Shown: positions 46,264 to 61,370, numbered from the stretch's first letter. The stretch: 64,000 bases of DNA from Brienomyrus brachyistius (GCF_023856365.1 NC_064540.1:13169191-13233190); one strand, 5' to 3'. Made by a program: numbers and translations. The notes: generated by a model from the letters alone, not told the origin.

Positions 46264-49143
46264 GTGAGTACAGCCTACGGTGCCTTCTGTCTCAGTCATG
46301 ACCCACAGAACTTGGGGGGTGGGGGGGAGGGCCATGCCCATGCTCCATGCCCAAAAACATGCTCATGGCCATGCCCCAATCTCATGGCCATACCCCACGC
46401 CCATGGTAATGCCCCAAGCCCCTGACCATGCCCCAAGCCCCAATCCAATGACCATGCCCCAAGCCCCAATCCTCAATCCAATGGCCATGCCCCAAGCGCC
46501 AAGCCCATGGCTATGCCCCAAGCCCATGGCTATGCCCCAAGCCCATGGCTATGCCCCAAGCCCAAGCCCCAAGCCCATGGCTATGCCCCAAGCCCATGGC
46601 TATGCCCCAAGCCTATGGCTATGCCCCAAGCCCATGGCTATGCCCCAAGCCCATGCCCCAAGCCCATGGCCATGCCCCAAGCCCATGCCCCAAGCCCATG
46701 GCCATGGCCATGCCCCAAGCCCCAATCCCATGGCCATACCCCAAGCCCCTGACCATGCCCCAAGCCCCAATCCAATGGCCATGGCCATGCCCCAAGCCCC
46801 AAGCCCCAATCCCATGGCCATGCCCCAAGCCCCAATCCCCAAGCCCCAAGCCCATGGCCATGCCCCAAGCTCATGGCCATACTCCAAGCCCATGGCTATG
46901 CCCCAAGCCCCAATCCCATGCCCCAAGCCCGTGGCCATGCCCCAAGCCCCTAGCCCATGCTCAGGTAACTTTTGAAGCATCATTAAGAATGCAGTGATGA
47001 ACAAAATAAATAAAAATTTTATGCAAACCAATAAAACATTAATAAATATAATATATAGTTTATGTAATAAATATAATATATAAAATATTAATAAAAGGCT
47101 GAATTATATTCATGGTTTTTTAACCAAAGGTTATATCTGAGTCTTTAAAAAGTAAACGGACAAGTGGACGTGACCCCCCCCCCCCCCCCCATGGTGCCGC
47201 CTTGTTCAGATGCGCTCCACGGTCTATGATATGGAAAACTAAGGGTGAAAGGTGATGTGCATGCTGGCTGTAGAGAATGCTACACGATGGGTATTAAGTG
47301 TCACATTGAAGGCGAAGGTGCAGCAATGGCGGCGTAATGAAGCTCTGCGCAGGCAGTGCTGTGGTGTACATGGCGAGCGAGCTGGACTGCTCCTGCTGTG
47401 CGAATACTCAAGCTCCCTATCTGTGCATCTGTCCTCTTCAAGGCCAGCATGGAACTGTAAGCATGTGCACACCAGGGAGGGCTTTACGTGCTGCTATATG
47501 TCCTACAAAAAGCAGGAGATCAGAAGCTGCATTTTTTTCTTCAGGGGTACCTGTTCTCACCATGTTTCACTTTTCCATCACACTCCCCGTTTCTATTTCT
47601 GTCACTCTCTCTATCATTCACCCATCTTGCTGTTCCTCTGCTCCCCCCCCCCCCATAGCCCCAACCCCATTCCCAGTGAGAGGGAACACAGCTTGCTGCA
47701 TAGCTTTTAACTGATAACTACCCCCCCCCTCCCCATTTCCATCAGCTTTGTTCACCGTAGGGTATCTGTCCAGTGTTACAGACAAGTCGGCAAATGCTGT
47801 TTTTGTTGGGAGGGTAAAATAATGGAGCGACGATGCTTTTTATTTGCCATTTTCACAAGTTCTTTTCACATATACCATCTTGCTCTCCACACATATACAG
47901 GTGAGAGCAAAGCTTGGCATCAGAGTGCAGGGTCAAGCTGTTTATCCAGCACCCCTGGAATGTTTTAGGGGATAAGGGCCTCACTAAAGGGCCCACTAGA
48001 CATGTGGCTATTCTGGAAAAATTCATTAGCTTGAATAGATTAGCAGTTTAAAATTGTAAGTAAATACAGCAGAATCTGCTTATAGTGATCACATCTGTCT
48101 GGGTGAAATTGATCATTGTACGTGTAAGCGTATGATCATTATAACCGATTTTTTTTCTCCCTTTTTCATTATGTCTCAGGCAGGTAAATAAACAAATGTC
48201 AATTAGATAGTAATTACATGAATATAAGGTAATAAATCGGACAGTATCACTATTTACAGAATTATATTGACTCAATAAATACAGTACAGCTGTTTGAAAC
48301 GCTTTTCAAATTACAGTACTGTACGACTTAAATTACTGAACTATATATAATTCAAATACGCTATTATACTGTAGCGTCAGTGGCATCTACATGTCTCGGC
48401 ATGCCTCACAAGCGCATATATATAGCCCAGTGATTGTATTGTATATAGTTCATTTGTATTTTTTAGGTGTAGGTACTTGTGCTGTGTCTCCGGTTGTCGC
48501 GTGTGCCTTTAACTGTGGTTGTACTCAGGGTTTAACTCCCCTGTGTTTCCCTGTCATTCATGGCTTTCGTGTTATTGTTGCGTATTGCTCGGTCCCTTTA
48601 AGAATTAAAATCATGAACGACTTCATGTCTGTTCGCTTCTCATTGTTTTCATTCACTGCCACCACGATTCCTTGGTCTAATCAGTGCTTCAATATGGTAC
48701 AGTATTGTACATAAAATATAGCTTATTGTAGATTCATCGTTGCATCTCGGTAGCTAGTTTTTGGCAGTTTATCATAAGCTTCGATGAGTCTATATTTGTC
48801 ATTGAGAGAAAATGACTTTCTTTTTCCCCTCATGTTTCTGGGCACGCCGCATTAGCCTCGGGTAGCTAGCCGGAAGTAGATGGGTTACCGCATGGCAAAG
48901 TAGTCTTATCAAAGTAAAGTAAAAAAAATAAAAAGAATTTGTGTACTTTTAATTTAATTTAATGTTGCAGAATTGGCGTTCTGCAGCTTATTTTGGTAAG
49001 CAGGTGATGCCTGGTACTGGTGCAGTTCATGCCCATTCTCCAGCATGAGAATAGTGCATGAACTAGTTGTGCTGAGTCGTGCTCAACTCTTCCAGCCCTT
49101 TCCTGCTTCACTATGCTTCGTTGTGTGTGTCCATTCCGTGCAG
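46264..49143 (+). other. Intron 4 (2.9 kb)
   Basis: Starts GTGAGT and ends CCGTGCAG. The first 0.7 kb is the 18-bp-based minisatellite. Poly-C runs lie at about 47166-47190 and 47640-47655. The rest is AT-rich with no coding segment I can support; open frames at 47252-47714 show no recognisable domain. Confidence 0.9.
46340..46965 (+). repeat. GC-rich minisatellite built on an 18-bp unit
   Basis: The unit is approximately CCCAAGCCCATGGCTATG with variants GCCATG and CCAATC. It is repeated some 30 times with shortened and lengthened versions, and is more regular at 46500-46660. The unit length is a multiple of three, so several frames stay open on both strands and give long ORFs of the MPQAHGYAPSPW type. 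These are artefacts: the array sits in an intron, after a good donor. Confidence 0.92.
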
Positions 49144-49304
49144 GTTGGTTACTGTTGTTGTGGAGTTCGTAGCTGGCAAAGAAGAGCAGCCCTCCCCTGA
49201 AGAGCTAATGGATCTTCATGCGGGGGGGAAGGGGGGCTTCGATGTCAAGGCCTTACGAGCCTTCCGAGTGCTTCGACCCCTGCGGCTGGTCTCGGGGGTG
49301 CCAA
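49144..49304 (+). CDS. cacna1d: Calcium channel alpha-1 exon 5 (161 nt): end of S3, S3-S4 linker, S4 voltage sensor
   Basis: Encodes residues 153-206 (first base completes Gly, last base starts Ser). [20 protein letters not shown] is the IS4 voltage sensor with an Arg or Lys at every third position, then GVPS into the S4-S5 linker. Before it lies a long acidic S3-S4 loop ([24 protein letters not shown]), about six residues longer than human Cav1.3 as I know it. The IS3-S4 loop affects activation kinetics in L-type channels, so the extra length may matter; that is inference. Acceptor CCGTGCAG, donor GTGAGT. Confidence 0.95.
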
Positions 49305-49663
49305 GTGAGTGCGTCACCTTCAACAGTATTACCCATAATGACACCCTCACACAATCAAATACCAGCAGAACACATTTTCCCAAATAATAAAAACCAACAT
49401 AACTTTTACTCAACTCAACTCAACCACACATAAGTAATGGACACTCTCTCCTATATACTATTAATTCTAGATCACAGGATCAGAATAGTCTTTCCACGTT
49501 TTAATTTTTCTTTTCAAAGTTCTGCTGAATAAAAGCATGGACAAAATAGTCTCTGTCTAGTGAATCCTGAAGACATCAGAATCTTTGCAAACGACACTCA
49601 CGACATCAGAGGGAATATAAATGTAATATAAATGTAGTGAAATTACTCTTCTTTCTCCTTCAG
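49305..49663 (+). other. Intron 5 (359 bp)
   Basis: GTGAGT to CTCCTTCAG. Short, AT-rich; I see no other feature. Confidence 0.9.
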
Positions 49664-49816
49664 GTTTACAAATTGTGTTAAATTCCATAATTAAAGCCAT
49701 GGTTCCACTCTTCCACATCGCCCTGCTGGTCTTGTTTGTGATCATAATCTACGCCATTATCGGACTGGAGCTTTTCCTTGGAAAATTGCACGCGGCTTGT
49801 TTTATCATTGGAACAG
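49664..49816 (+). CDS. cacna1d: Calcium channel alpha-1 exon 6 (153 nt): S4-S5 linker, S5, start of pore loop
   Basis: Encodes residues 206-257, with the last base opening the Asp of the next exon. [15 protein letters not shown] is the S4-S5 linker helix. [20 protein letters not shown] is IS5, almost identical to all Cav1 channels. The extracellular turret then reads [13 protein letters not shown] where Cav1.1, 1.3 and 1.4 have K/R-M-H-K-T-C. The length of 153 nt matches mammals. Acceptor TCTCCTTCAG, donor GTAGAG (weaker). A 74-bp tandem repeat starts 40 bp after the donor. Confidence 0.95.
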
Positions 49817-51111
49817 GTAGAGCAACAATACCGAAGGGTTAACTGACCGCATTCAAAATGCGACGGCCTTGTTACACTGCTGTAATGTGCTCAGTCTTCG
49901 AATGCTGCCGTAGAATGATGCAGCCCCTGAAATGCGACGGCCTTGTTACACTGCTGTAATGTGCTCAGTCTTCGAATGCTGCCGTAGGATGATGCAACCC
50001 CTGAAATGCGACGGCCTTGTTACACTGCTGTAATGTGCTCAGTCTTCGAATGCTGCCGTAGGATGATGCAACCCCTGAAATGCGACGGCCTTGTTACACT
50101 GCTGTGACATGTCTTCGAATGCAGCCTTAGAAGGAGGTTTCGGGGACTGAATTTTACAATCCAAACTTAATTTTTTATTATCCCAAAAGCAACATAAATT
50201 TAAGGAAATAAATTGGAAATAAATTCAATAAAGTCATATCTTTAATGCTAGCTCAGGTAAAAGGTATTAAAATGTGGGTTCTTTAATTCAGGTTCAGGTA
50301 AACATATTCAGATTCAGGTATTAGTATTGTAGTATTTAGGTAATTAATTTCAAGTTCAGGTTAATACATTCAATATTGGATAAATAAATAGAAATTCAAG
50401 TTGCAGTAGGTCTGATTTGACGCCATAGTATATGAGAGTACTGAAAGCCAAGTAAGTAAACACTGGTAAGAAATATTCCCTGTGTATGACAGGGCGAGTG
50501 TAGCTTCTCTGAACAGTGTTCATTCCTGTGAACAGTGTATGAGGTGCTGAAGTCCATAATCATTATGTGACATTGAGCTGACACACCAATAGCAACAGTA
50601 CTTTCAGGATTCTAGTCCCTCCTAGCTGGATGCTGCCAGTTTTAATGAATAATTTTATAGTGGAGCCGTGTGATGGGAATTTCCAGTTTCGCCACTTAGT
50701 CCGTAGTTCTGTCCCCCCCGCCAAAGCTGGGTCATGCTGGAGTGTCACAGTTACCGGGAAAATGGTTTCCTCAAAGTCTCTTTATTGAAGGGGAAGGTGT
50801 AGTGTGAACTTTCTTACACCTTTAGTGTAAATTCAGCCCATTATTGAAAATAACAGTAGCTTACTTTATTAAAGCATCAGAATTATCTTACTGTAATTCA
50901 AGCTGTAATTGACTCATAAATGCCCAGTGAACATAGTTAATTCTACTTCTAATTTAATTTGTGTCATAGTAGATCCCTCATTTCCTTCTGTTACGTATGT
51001 CAAGAGTCCTCTTTTTTTAAATTTGAAACAATTATTAATAGTATTATTAATATTTTGCAAATTTCTCAGGCTTGAGACTGTTTTTGATTGTGACCCATCC
51101 CTGGTCCATAG
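49817..51111 (+). other. Intron 6 (1.3 kb)
   Basis: Starts GTAGAG and ends GGTCCATAG. It contains the 74-bp tandem repeat at 49856-50140. The rest is AT-rich, with a short stretch near 50230-50400 where CAGGTTCAGGTA-like words recur, and nothing else recognised. Confidence 0.9.
49856..50140 (+). repeat. Tandem repeat, 74-bp unit, about 4 copies
   Basis: Units beginning AAATGCGACGGCCTTG start at 49856, 49930, 50004 and 50078, exactly 74 bp apart. Copies 1 to 3 are nearly identical. The fourth decays after TGCTGTGACATG. The near-identity points to a recent expansion. Confidence 0.95.
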
Positions 51112-51308
51112 ATATCCTTGCTGAGGACGAACCGGCGCCATGCTCATTGACTGGCGAGGGGCGCGATTGCACCCTCAATGGAACTGTATGTCTGGAGGCA
51201 TGGGAAGGCCCCAATTGGGGCATCACCAACTTCGACAACTTCTTCTTCGCTATGCTGACTGTCTTCCAGTGCATCTCAATGGAGGGCTGGACTGACATGT
51301 TGTACTGG
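51112..51308 (+). CDS. cacna1d: Calcium channel alpha-1 exon 7 (197 nt): extracellular turret and pore loop with selectivity glutamate
   Basis: Encodes residues 258-323. The turret has the conserved Cys spacing ([14 protein letters not shown]) and a possible N-glycosylation site [20 protein letters not shown] is the first pore helix. [10 protein letters not shown] contains the repeat I glutamate of the EEEE selectivity locus. The length of 197 nt equals the mammalian exon, and it ends in phase 0 after TGG with donor GTGAGT. FFFAML is Cav1.4-like where Cav1.2/1.3 have FAFAML. Open reading past the donor to 51500 is intronic and ends by chance. Confidence 0.96.
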
Positions 51309-54761
<3,453 letters not shown>

Positions 54762-54997
54762 TAAGCCCTTTCTCACTCTCCATCCAGGCAGAGACCCTGC
54801 CCTGTCTCTTCAGTGTCTGTCACAGTAGTCCTACCCACTGGAGGGGCAAATGAACTGCACTGGGTGGGTGGTCTTCTGTCCGGTTTTTGCACCAGGTGGT
54901 CAGATGTGGACAGGAGGGTCATGTGACCAGCAGAGGTACAGGGCAGAGCCTCTTCCTTGCTTCCTACATTGTTAACAAGCTTCTCTGGGTTTCGCAG

Positions 54998-55101
54998 GTG
55001 AACGATTCCATTGGTTTTACAACACCCTGGATCTACTTTGTTAGTATGGTCATCCTGGGCTCCTTTTTTGTGCTGAACCTCGTTCTGGGTGTTTTGAGTG
55101 G
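54998..55101 (+). CDS. cacna1d: Calcium channel alpha-1 exon 8b, mutually exclusive (104 nt): alternative S6 of repeat I
   Basis: Same length, phase and position as the preceding exon, 237 bp downstream. It opens [20 protein letters not shown] and ends in the same [10 protein letters not shown]. It corresponds to the exon 8/8b type of Cav1.2/Cav1.3. FTTPW is unusual: known versions have an acidic or aromatic pair before PW (for example WEWPW). Acceptor TTTCGCAG, donor GTAAGC. Choice between the two IS6 exons alters gating and drug sensitivity in mammalian L-type channels; the same is inferred here. Confidence 0.95.
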
Positions 55102-55235
55102 GTAAGCGACTTGTGACCTCACGTGCAGTGGCCCTCCCTGGGCGTGTTCTCTGATTGCAGTGCTTCCCCTTAATGGCGCCACCTACAGTAATTTCAACAA
55201 AAAAACAGATACAAATAATAAAATGATCATTTCCA

Positions 55236-55456
55236 ACCATCCATCCATTTTCCAAACCGCTTACTCTATTGGGTCGCGGGGGGTCCGGAGCCTATCCCGG
55301 AAGCAATGGGCACGAGGCAGGGAACAACCCAGGATGGGAGGCCAGCCCATCACAGGGCACTTGCACACCATTCACTCACACATGCACACCTACAGGCAAT
55401 TTAGCAAGTCCAATTAGCCTCAGCATGTTTTTGGACTGTGGGGGGAAACCGGAGTA
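55236..55456 (-). mobile_element. tRNA-derived SINE (family S1), minus strand, head missing
   Basis: Starts at the CCATCCATCCATTTTCC tail and stops after GGGGGGAAACCGGAGTA, so the tRNA-like head is absent. Young-looking sequence. Confidence 0.92.
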
Positions 55457-55484
55457 AAAAGATAATTTCTTTGTTATTTTTTAT

Positions 55485-55705
55485 GTAGGAAGGTGGCTCA
55501 CTAAATATCACTGTACCCTCACAACTCCAGAGTTATTGGTTCAATTCCCACCCCCAGCTCTGCATGAGTGTAATTCACACTACTTTCCTCTCAAAATCAG
55601 ACATAGGGTCAGGTAAAAGCGTGTCTATTAATGAAGCACAGTATATGTTAGTGTGGACTGGCATCCCATCCATGGTATCTCCTGCCTTGTGTCGTATTCT
55701 TCATG
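55485..55705 (+). mobile_element. Very old SINE family S1 copy
   Basis: Head-like AGGTGGCTCACTAAATATCAC ... CTCACAACTCCAGAGTTATTGGTTCAATTCCC and tail-like GGACTGGCATCCCATCCATGG. Strongly diverged. Confidence 0.6.
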
Positions 55706-57214
55706 GGCTATTGATAAGCAAATATTAAATCATATCCATGTTACACCTACGTCTTCTGCACCAAGACAGAAATATCAGATGTAGTTCAGAGCTCAATGTG
55801 TACTTTCTTGGTGCAGATGAGGTGAAAAGTTTAGTAGGGCAGCAAAAAAATAAAAAATAAATCTGTTCCTTTTAACCCATCCTGGGATAGCTGACATCTG
55901 GTAGTTGTATCATTTGTTGATTTTTACCTTCTTGTCAGAACAGCAGAACACAGGCCTGAAGCCTCAACACTGTTGTATTTTATTTTATTTTTTTTATTTA
56001 TTTTTATTTATTTTAAAACATAAATGGCCTCCTATCCAAGCTGGAGCTCTGCTATAAATCACTTTGAATGTAACCAGAAAGAACGGCCAGTGTACATTCA
56101 AACCACTCGGAATACCGCGGTACTTGTCTGTCAGATCTTAATCGACATTATCCAAGTAACTAGTACTTGGGCACAGGAGTCCAATTCTCCCAAACCATAT
56201 TCTGTGTTGTGTGCTCTTTGTGTGGTGCAATGTGCTTTGTTTGTGCACGCATAAATTCAGAAGCCTGTAAAATGTTTACATGTACTTTTGAAATAATCTC
56301 ACTAAGTACTGTGCACATTTTCAAGATAAGCGAATTTTAATGTATTTTTTTACAGTTGGTCTGTTTTCAAGAGATGGTTGCCACAGTGGAAAGGACAGAT
56401 GGCAAAAATAGGTTATGGGGCTTTAATGAAGAACTTAAATATTACACTTAAAGTCACTATAGTTAAGCCTAGCTGGCTCTCTTAATTCTAAAGGGACCTG
56501 GCTGGACTTTATTAGGCCAGTACTTTAGTAGGTACAGTACATTGGTGGGGATTTATGGCCACAGGGATGAAAAATGCATCCACCCTGAATCATGCTGCTT
56601 TCTGTTGACTCACAAATACTTGGATTTCATACTCTACGCTACGTGTCAGCCAAGGTCAGAGAAGGACATACTGTTCTGAATGTCTGCTTGGTAAGGAGAA
56701 AAGTATGTTAGTACTGACCTGAAACAAAAGAGGGTCTAGATTTCATATCTAACTGAAACAGTGAAAATTCTGTGAAAATTCTATATATTTCAAAAAAATA
56801 TTAATGCATTTAATTGGATTTAAAAAGAGATGTGATCACTTGTGGATCCTAATTAGGGGGTACTTTTGAAAAAAAAATATATATATGTTTACTCCCCAGG
56901 TCTGTAAATCACAGGCAGTAGCTGGCCATCTAATACAATTCATACAATTCCAAATTAGTGCCGTCATGTAACCTATTTCTTACATTTCAGTAACGTCAAG
57001 TGTTTTAAGGATTAGTGAATTAGAAACATAAATGGCAGGGAATAGCAGACTAATCAAGAATCTACACTATATGTGCTGAAATTAGGATAAAACGAATACA
57101 GATGATTTCCAGCTGTCATCAGTCCAGGCTTCACAGAACAGAAATGTCCAGGAGTGTTTGTGGAAATGATTAATGCTTTATAATACCTAAAATGCTATTT
57201 ACTTTAGATATGTA

Positions 57215-57460
57215 TGATGGGCCATGGCTTTGATTCCTGCTGCTGCTGTATGTGAACGGTATATGTGCATGCTGTCATTGAATTGGCTTGTATTTTCTCT
57301 GGGTACCCCAGTTTCCTTCCCTGCACCTTCACTGACATGCAATGAAATAATTTGGCTTTTCCAAATTGTTCTTGATGTGCAAGTTTGTGGCTGTGTATTC
57401 CCTATGATAAGCTAGCATTCCATCCAGGGTCTAACTCCGCATTGTGCTCAGGTAACCCTG
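57215..57460 (+). mobile_element. Very old SINE family S1 copy
   Basis: TTTCTCTGGGTACCCCAGTTTCC and CTATGATAAGCTAGCATTCCATCCAGGG follow the family order with heavy divergence. Confidence 0.6.
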
Positions 57461-58269
57461 TGACCTTATACTGGACATACAGTTTGAAGATGATACGTTA
57501 ATGACGAACAGAACAATGTTGATATAGTTGCTTTCGGAACGATGCTTAGTGGTGGCACATAAGAGAATAGCCACAGATGCAGATCTGGGTAACCTGTTTA
57601 TATTGTGACAAATCACACAAAGTTGGGCTTTTGATAAAGTTTTATTGGAGATGACAGGTGAGGAGAGCATGTGAAGGCTAGAGTTTGGGGGTGTGGGAGA
57701 AGTAGGGGTGTCCGAAGTATATGTGGTTTTGTTCTGACAGCTTTTAGTTTTTGGTGGGTTCACCTTTAAACATGAACTATGACAGCGAAAGGTAGGTTAA
57801 CCAGCAGCGCAAAGCCTACCAAGCAATTTAGCTGTTTGAATGAATGACCTGGCACAGGGAGGAAGAACATAGGAACAAGTTAATGAACAGTGTTGGTAGT
57901 AGCGCGTATAGTAATGCATTACAACACATTACTGTACTTCCACTACAGTAAGATCTGCTACAACATGTACAACACTTCAAATCTGTTCTAATGCAATTGA
58001 TATATTAGCACCCAAATCCAACACAATGTGGAATCACATTTGTATTTGCTTGATTTTCAGTCAGCAAGAAAAGCCTTACATGAATTATGCCATATGGTCT
58101 TAACAAGGAACACTGCTTGCACTCAAAAACAACTATCCAAGTGAACAACAGTGATGTCGGATTCTAGAACTCATTGTTCATTTAGCCTGTCTGTGTAGGT
58201 TCTCAGTGTTCCAGGACATGAAGGGCTTGAATCGAAGGCAACTTTTTTTTTTTTTTGTATGTGGAGGAA

Positions 58270-59370
58270 GTGGAAAGCAAAGCCTTGAGCTCTTTCAGTG
58301 GAATGACACCAAGCCACTGGTTTAGATATATGGACGACACCTGGGTCAAGATCAAAAGCCAAGAAGTAGAAGCTTTCACAGAGCATATGGATTCAGTAGG
58401 TTTTACAGAAAACCTACGCACACATCAGTAGCTGTTCTTTGGCTCTCATCACCACCTGGAACACAAACTTGAAGTCATCAGGACCTTACATCACCAGACA
58501 GAGAAAGTTTCCTCCAAGAAGGAAGGGACAGAAAAATTTTGCAAATTTCAAGAGGAGATGTGGTTATCCAGACTGGGCCTTTATCAAGGCAGTGAAGAGA
58601 CATGAAAATAAACCTCAGGCATCAATCAAAGAGGAACAGAACAGGTGGAACAACATTGTTGTCTCATATGCGGTAGGATTGTCTGGGAAAGTTTTCTCCA
58701 AGCGCAAAATCCCAGTGCCCTTCAGACCCAGCAACACCGTCAGACAGAGACTGGTTCATCCCAAGGACAAAACTCCTAAAAACAAGCTGAGCAATGTGGT
58801 GTATGCTGCACAATGCAGTGAGGACTTATGCATAGGGGAGACCAAGCAACCACTCCACAGACATATGGCACAACACTGGAGAGCCAGCACATCAAGACAA
58901 GACTGAGCTGTACATCTGCATCTAAACGAGAAGGGACACTCCTCTGAAGATACAAGTGTGTACATTTTGGACAAAGACAGATGGTTTGAGAGGGGAATAA
59001 GAGCCCATGTATGTCCATTTGGAACGACCATCACTGAACAGAGGTGGAGGCTTAAGAGACCAGTAATCAGCTGCCTATAATGGAGTCTTGAGATCCCTCC
59101 CCAGACAATTTATATGTGAAGGGCAACTGCCTGTAAATGGTTCACACCTTGGTTCAGGTGGAACCAAGGTTTTCACACCTTGATCCACACCTTGCCCCAA
59201 GTGACCCTAATGTCCTGCTGGACAGAAGCCTGTGCCATCGACCACTTTCAGGGTGACGACCCCACTAGATAAGTACCTGGAACTCCCCATCAGACTTTTA
59301 GAACTGAAGAAACCTTTCGGATTAGAGGTGAAACATCTTCAAGAAAATAAAAAATAAGAAATCCAGTTTT
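58270..59370 (+). mobile_element. Penelope-like retroelement fragment (RT end plus GIY-YIG domain)
   Basis: Contains the reverse transcriptase box YMDD at 58327-58338 within RYMDDTWVKIKSQEVEAFTE, then an internal deletion near 58398. A long frame at 58439-58906 has GYPDWAFIKAVKRH, NTVRQRLVHPKDKTPKNKLS, then VVYAAQC ... LCIGETKQPLHRHMAQH, the GIY-YIG endonuclease signature of Penelope-like elements (here VVY and CIG). A TGA replaces a sense codon at 58904; beyond it the same frame continues (AVHLHLNEKGHSSEDTSVYI, RWFERG). The non-coding 3' end (about 59290-59370) reads AGAACTGAAGAAACCTTTCGG. Dead copy, truncated at both ends. Confidence 0.9.
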
Positions 59371-60273
59371 CTTCAATTCAAACCTTTAAGATTCTTTTAA
59401 ACAGGTTATTTTCAGTGGATCGATCGAACCGGTTTTCAAATCTAAAAGAATTTAACTTGTTGTACATCCACACAGCTCAAAGTCTTACATTCTAAAAGTT
59501 TAAAAATACTTAACAAATTATCATATAAAACATATAGCAACCTTTTTTTATTCACTTACATTTTCGTTTTGTAGACTATCTGTAGCCATGTTGCCTTCAG
59601 TGCCTGAACTGTATGCTAAAACCATAAACTGTTGTATCTGTGTTGTGTACATGCCCAGTTGCATGGTGGTGTCTCACTACTCTTCAGTCTTGGCAACTGA
59701 CAGGTCAGCAAGTTTGGCATGTACTGTGGAAGCGGCTCACATGAGACTCATAAAACCCACAGAAGATGTTTATGATATACAGAGTGCGCTAAATGTAGTT
59801 ATACAGTTTTTATTTTACAAAATTATTCTTAAAAGTAGGGCTTCCTCTACAAAACCTTCTCCGTTCCCCCAACCATATTTTTCCCATTGGATATACTTGT
59901 ATATGTATTTTAGTATGTAATCTTAGTGAACATAAGGTTTTTCAGGAACATATTGTAGCAGGACTGACTGTACTTTTGCTGATCAGTAATGTAACTAATT
60001 ACCTTTTCAAATTAAATAATGCAATTAAAAGTGCTGAAATTTAAATGGGGTTGTAATTCATTACTTATGTCTTGCATGAAAATATTACTGGACAAATGCA
60101 GCCTATTACCCTAATTTCCTGTTTATGATCTGACCTCGGCTGACCTTACGGTGGTTCAATGAATGGGTGATATTAGGTATAGTGATAGATAAAATATTAT
60201 GGGAGTTATGTCTCATTGTCATAGAAGCAACACTAAAATATAACTACCCAGACAGCATAAATGCATAGGCACG

Positions 60274-60355
60274 ATGTCTCTGCGATGCTTTAAAATCCAT
60301 CAGCAAAGCATCTCTAGGAAGTAATTTGCTCACTTGCACAACATCGCAGAGACAT
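60274..60355. repeat. 14-bp perfect inverted repeat (hairpin)
   Basis: ATGTCTCTGCGATG at 60274-60287 and its exact complement CATCGCAGAGACAT at 60342-60355, spaced by 54 nt. Confidence 0.85.
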
Positions 60356-60739
60356 TACTACCAAATATTGATTTGATGACATTCCCCTGATGGTTGTAGA
60401 ATGCATTTCAACAGCAACATGATGTTAATGAGTTAACTATGCAACATTTAGCTTGTTGTTATTTTTCCAAATTAGGCTATATATCCCAAATTAGGGTCAT
60501 GCTATATATAGTGTGTATATATTTAAAAATGCACTTGCCGAAACACACATTAGTGCAAGTAATAATTTAAGGTAATACTTTATTTGGAAGATCTGCTTAC
60601 ATAGTATTTGTAGTATTTGAACAACTTAGTTCAACAATTCAGCTGTTTCTGTAGATTATTAACAGAACACACAGTGTACAGAGTTTGTGGAATGATTCAT
60701 GAACATATGTACATATTCTAAGAATAATTTTATTGTTAT

Positions 60740-61370
60740 GGCAGGGCATGGTGAAGGCAGTGAAAAGAGTTTATTATAAGAAAAAGAATCAAAGAAATCA
60801 GAACATAAACAGAACTAGGGAACAGAACTAGGGAACAGAGCTGAACAGACCGTTACAAACATCTACAAATACAATGACTAGCTAAGGATCAGAAACAGGG
60901 CACTTAAATCTACAACTAACGAGACATGACACAAGACAGTTAGGAACTATAACTCAATTAACTAATTACAAAAGGCATGGGACAACAAGCTAGAGGTGGA
61001 ATACAATTAACAAGGAAAGGAAACTAGGGATCGTTAAACAGCGCTGGGGCAACTACACAAGGAAACACTAAAGGCTATGATCTAGCAAAACCTAAACCAA
61101 TAAGACAGGGTAGGGTAGGCTATACAAAGGGACACAAAGCCAAGACTTAGGAAAACAAAACCAAAAGCTACGAATAAAATAAACAAAAGATCAGGCTGGC
61201 CATGACCAGGGGGATTTAGCCTTTGAGCCACACACACAACCCATTGATCTATGCAGCATTCTGGGGAGCTGGAAAACACACTAGAGATTTAGGTCTAAGA
61301 GAGAGGAAGGAACAGACTGGCCAGTGACACCTGCTGGCCAAACAGGGACGAAACACTTGGGAAAGAATCA
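60740..61370. other. A-rich block, possible old LTR-type remnant
   Basis: Strongly A-rich on the + strand with a short direct duplication (ACAGAACTAGGGA at about 60809 and 60824). It resembles reverse-oriented LTR sequences in fish; no ends or ORF confirm it. Confidence 0.3.

Noticed and set aside
46280..46997. Long ORFs on both strands of MPQAHGYAPSPW type
   Set aside because: Produced by an 18-bp minisatellite inside an intron; several frames are open at once.
47252..47714. Overlapping ORFs of 125-152 codons
   Set aside because: No recognisable domain, crosses C-runs, lies inside intron 4; not enough evidence for a nested gene.
49079..49143. In-frame extension upstream of the voltage-sensor exon
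   Set aside because: A clear polypyrimidine tract and CAG acceptor end at 49143; the join from exon 4 restores the Gly codon.
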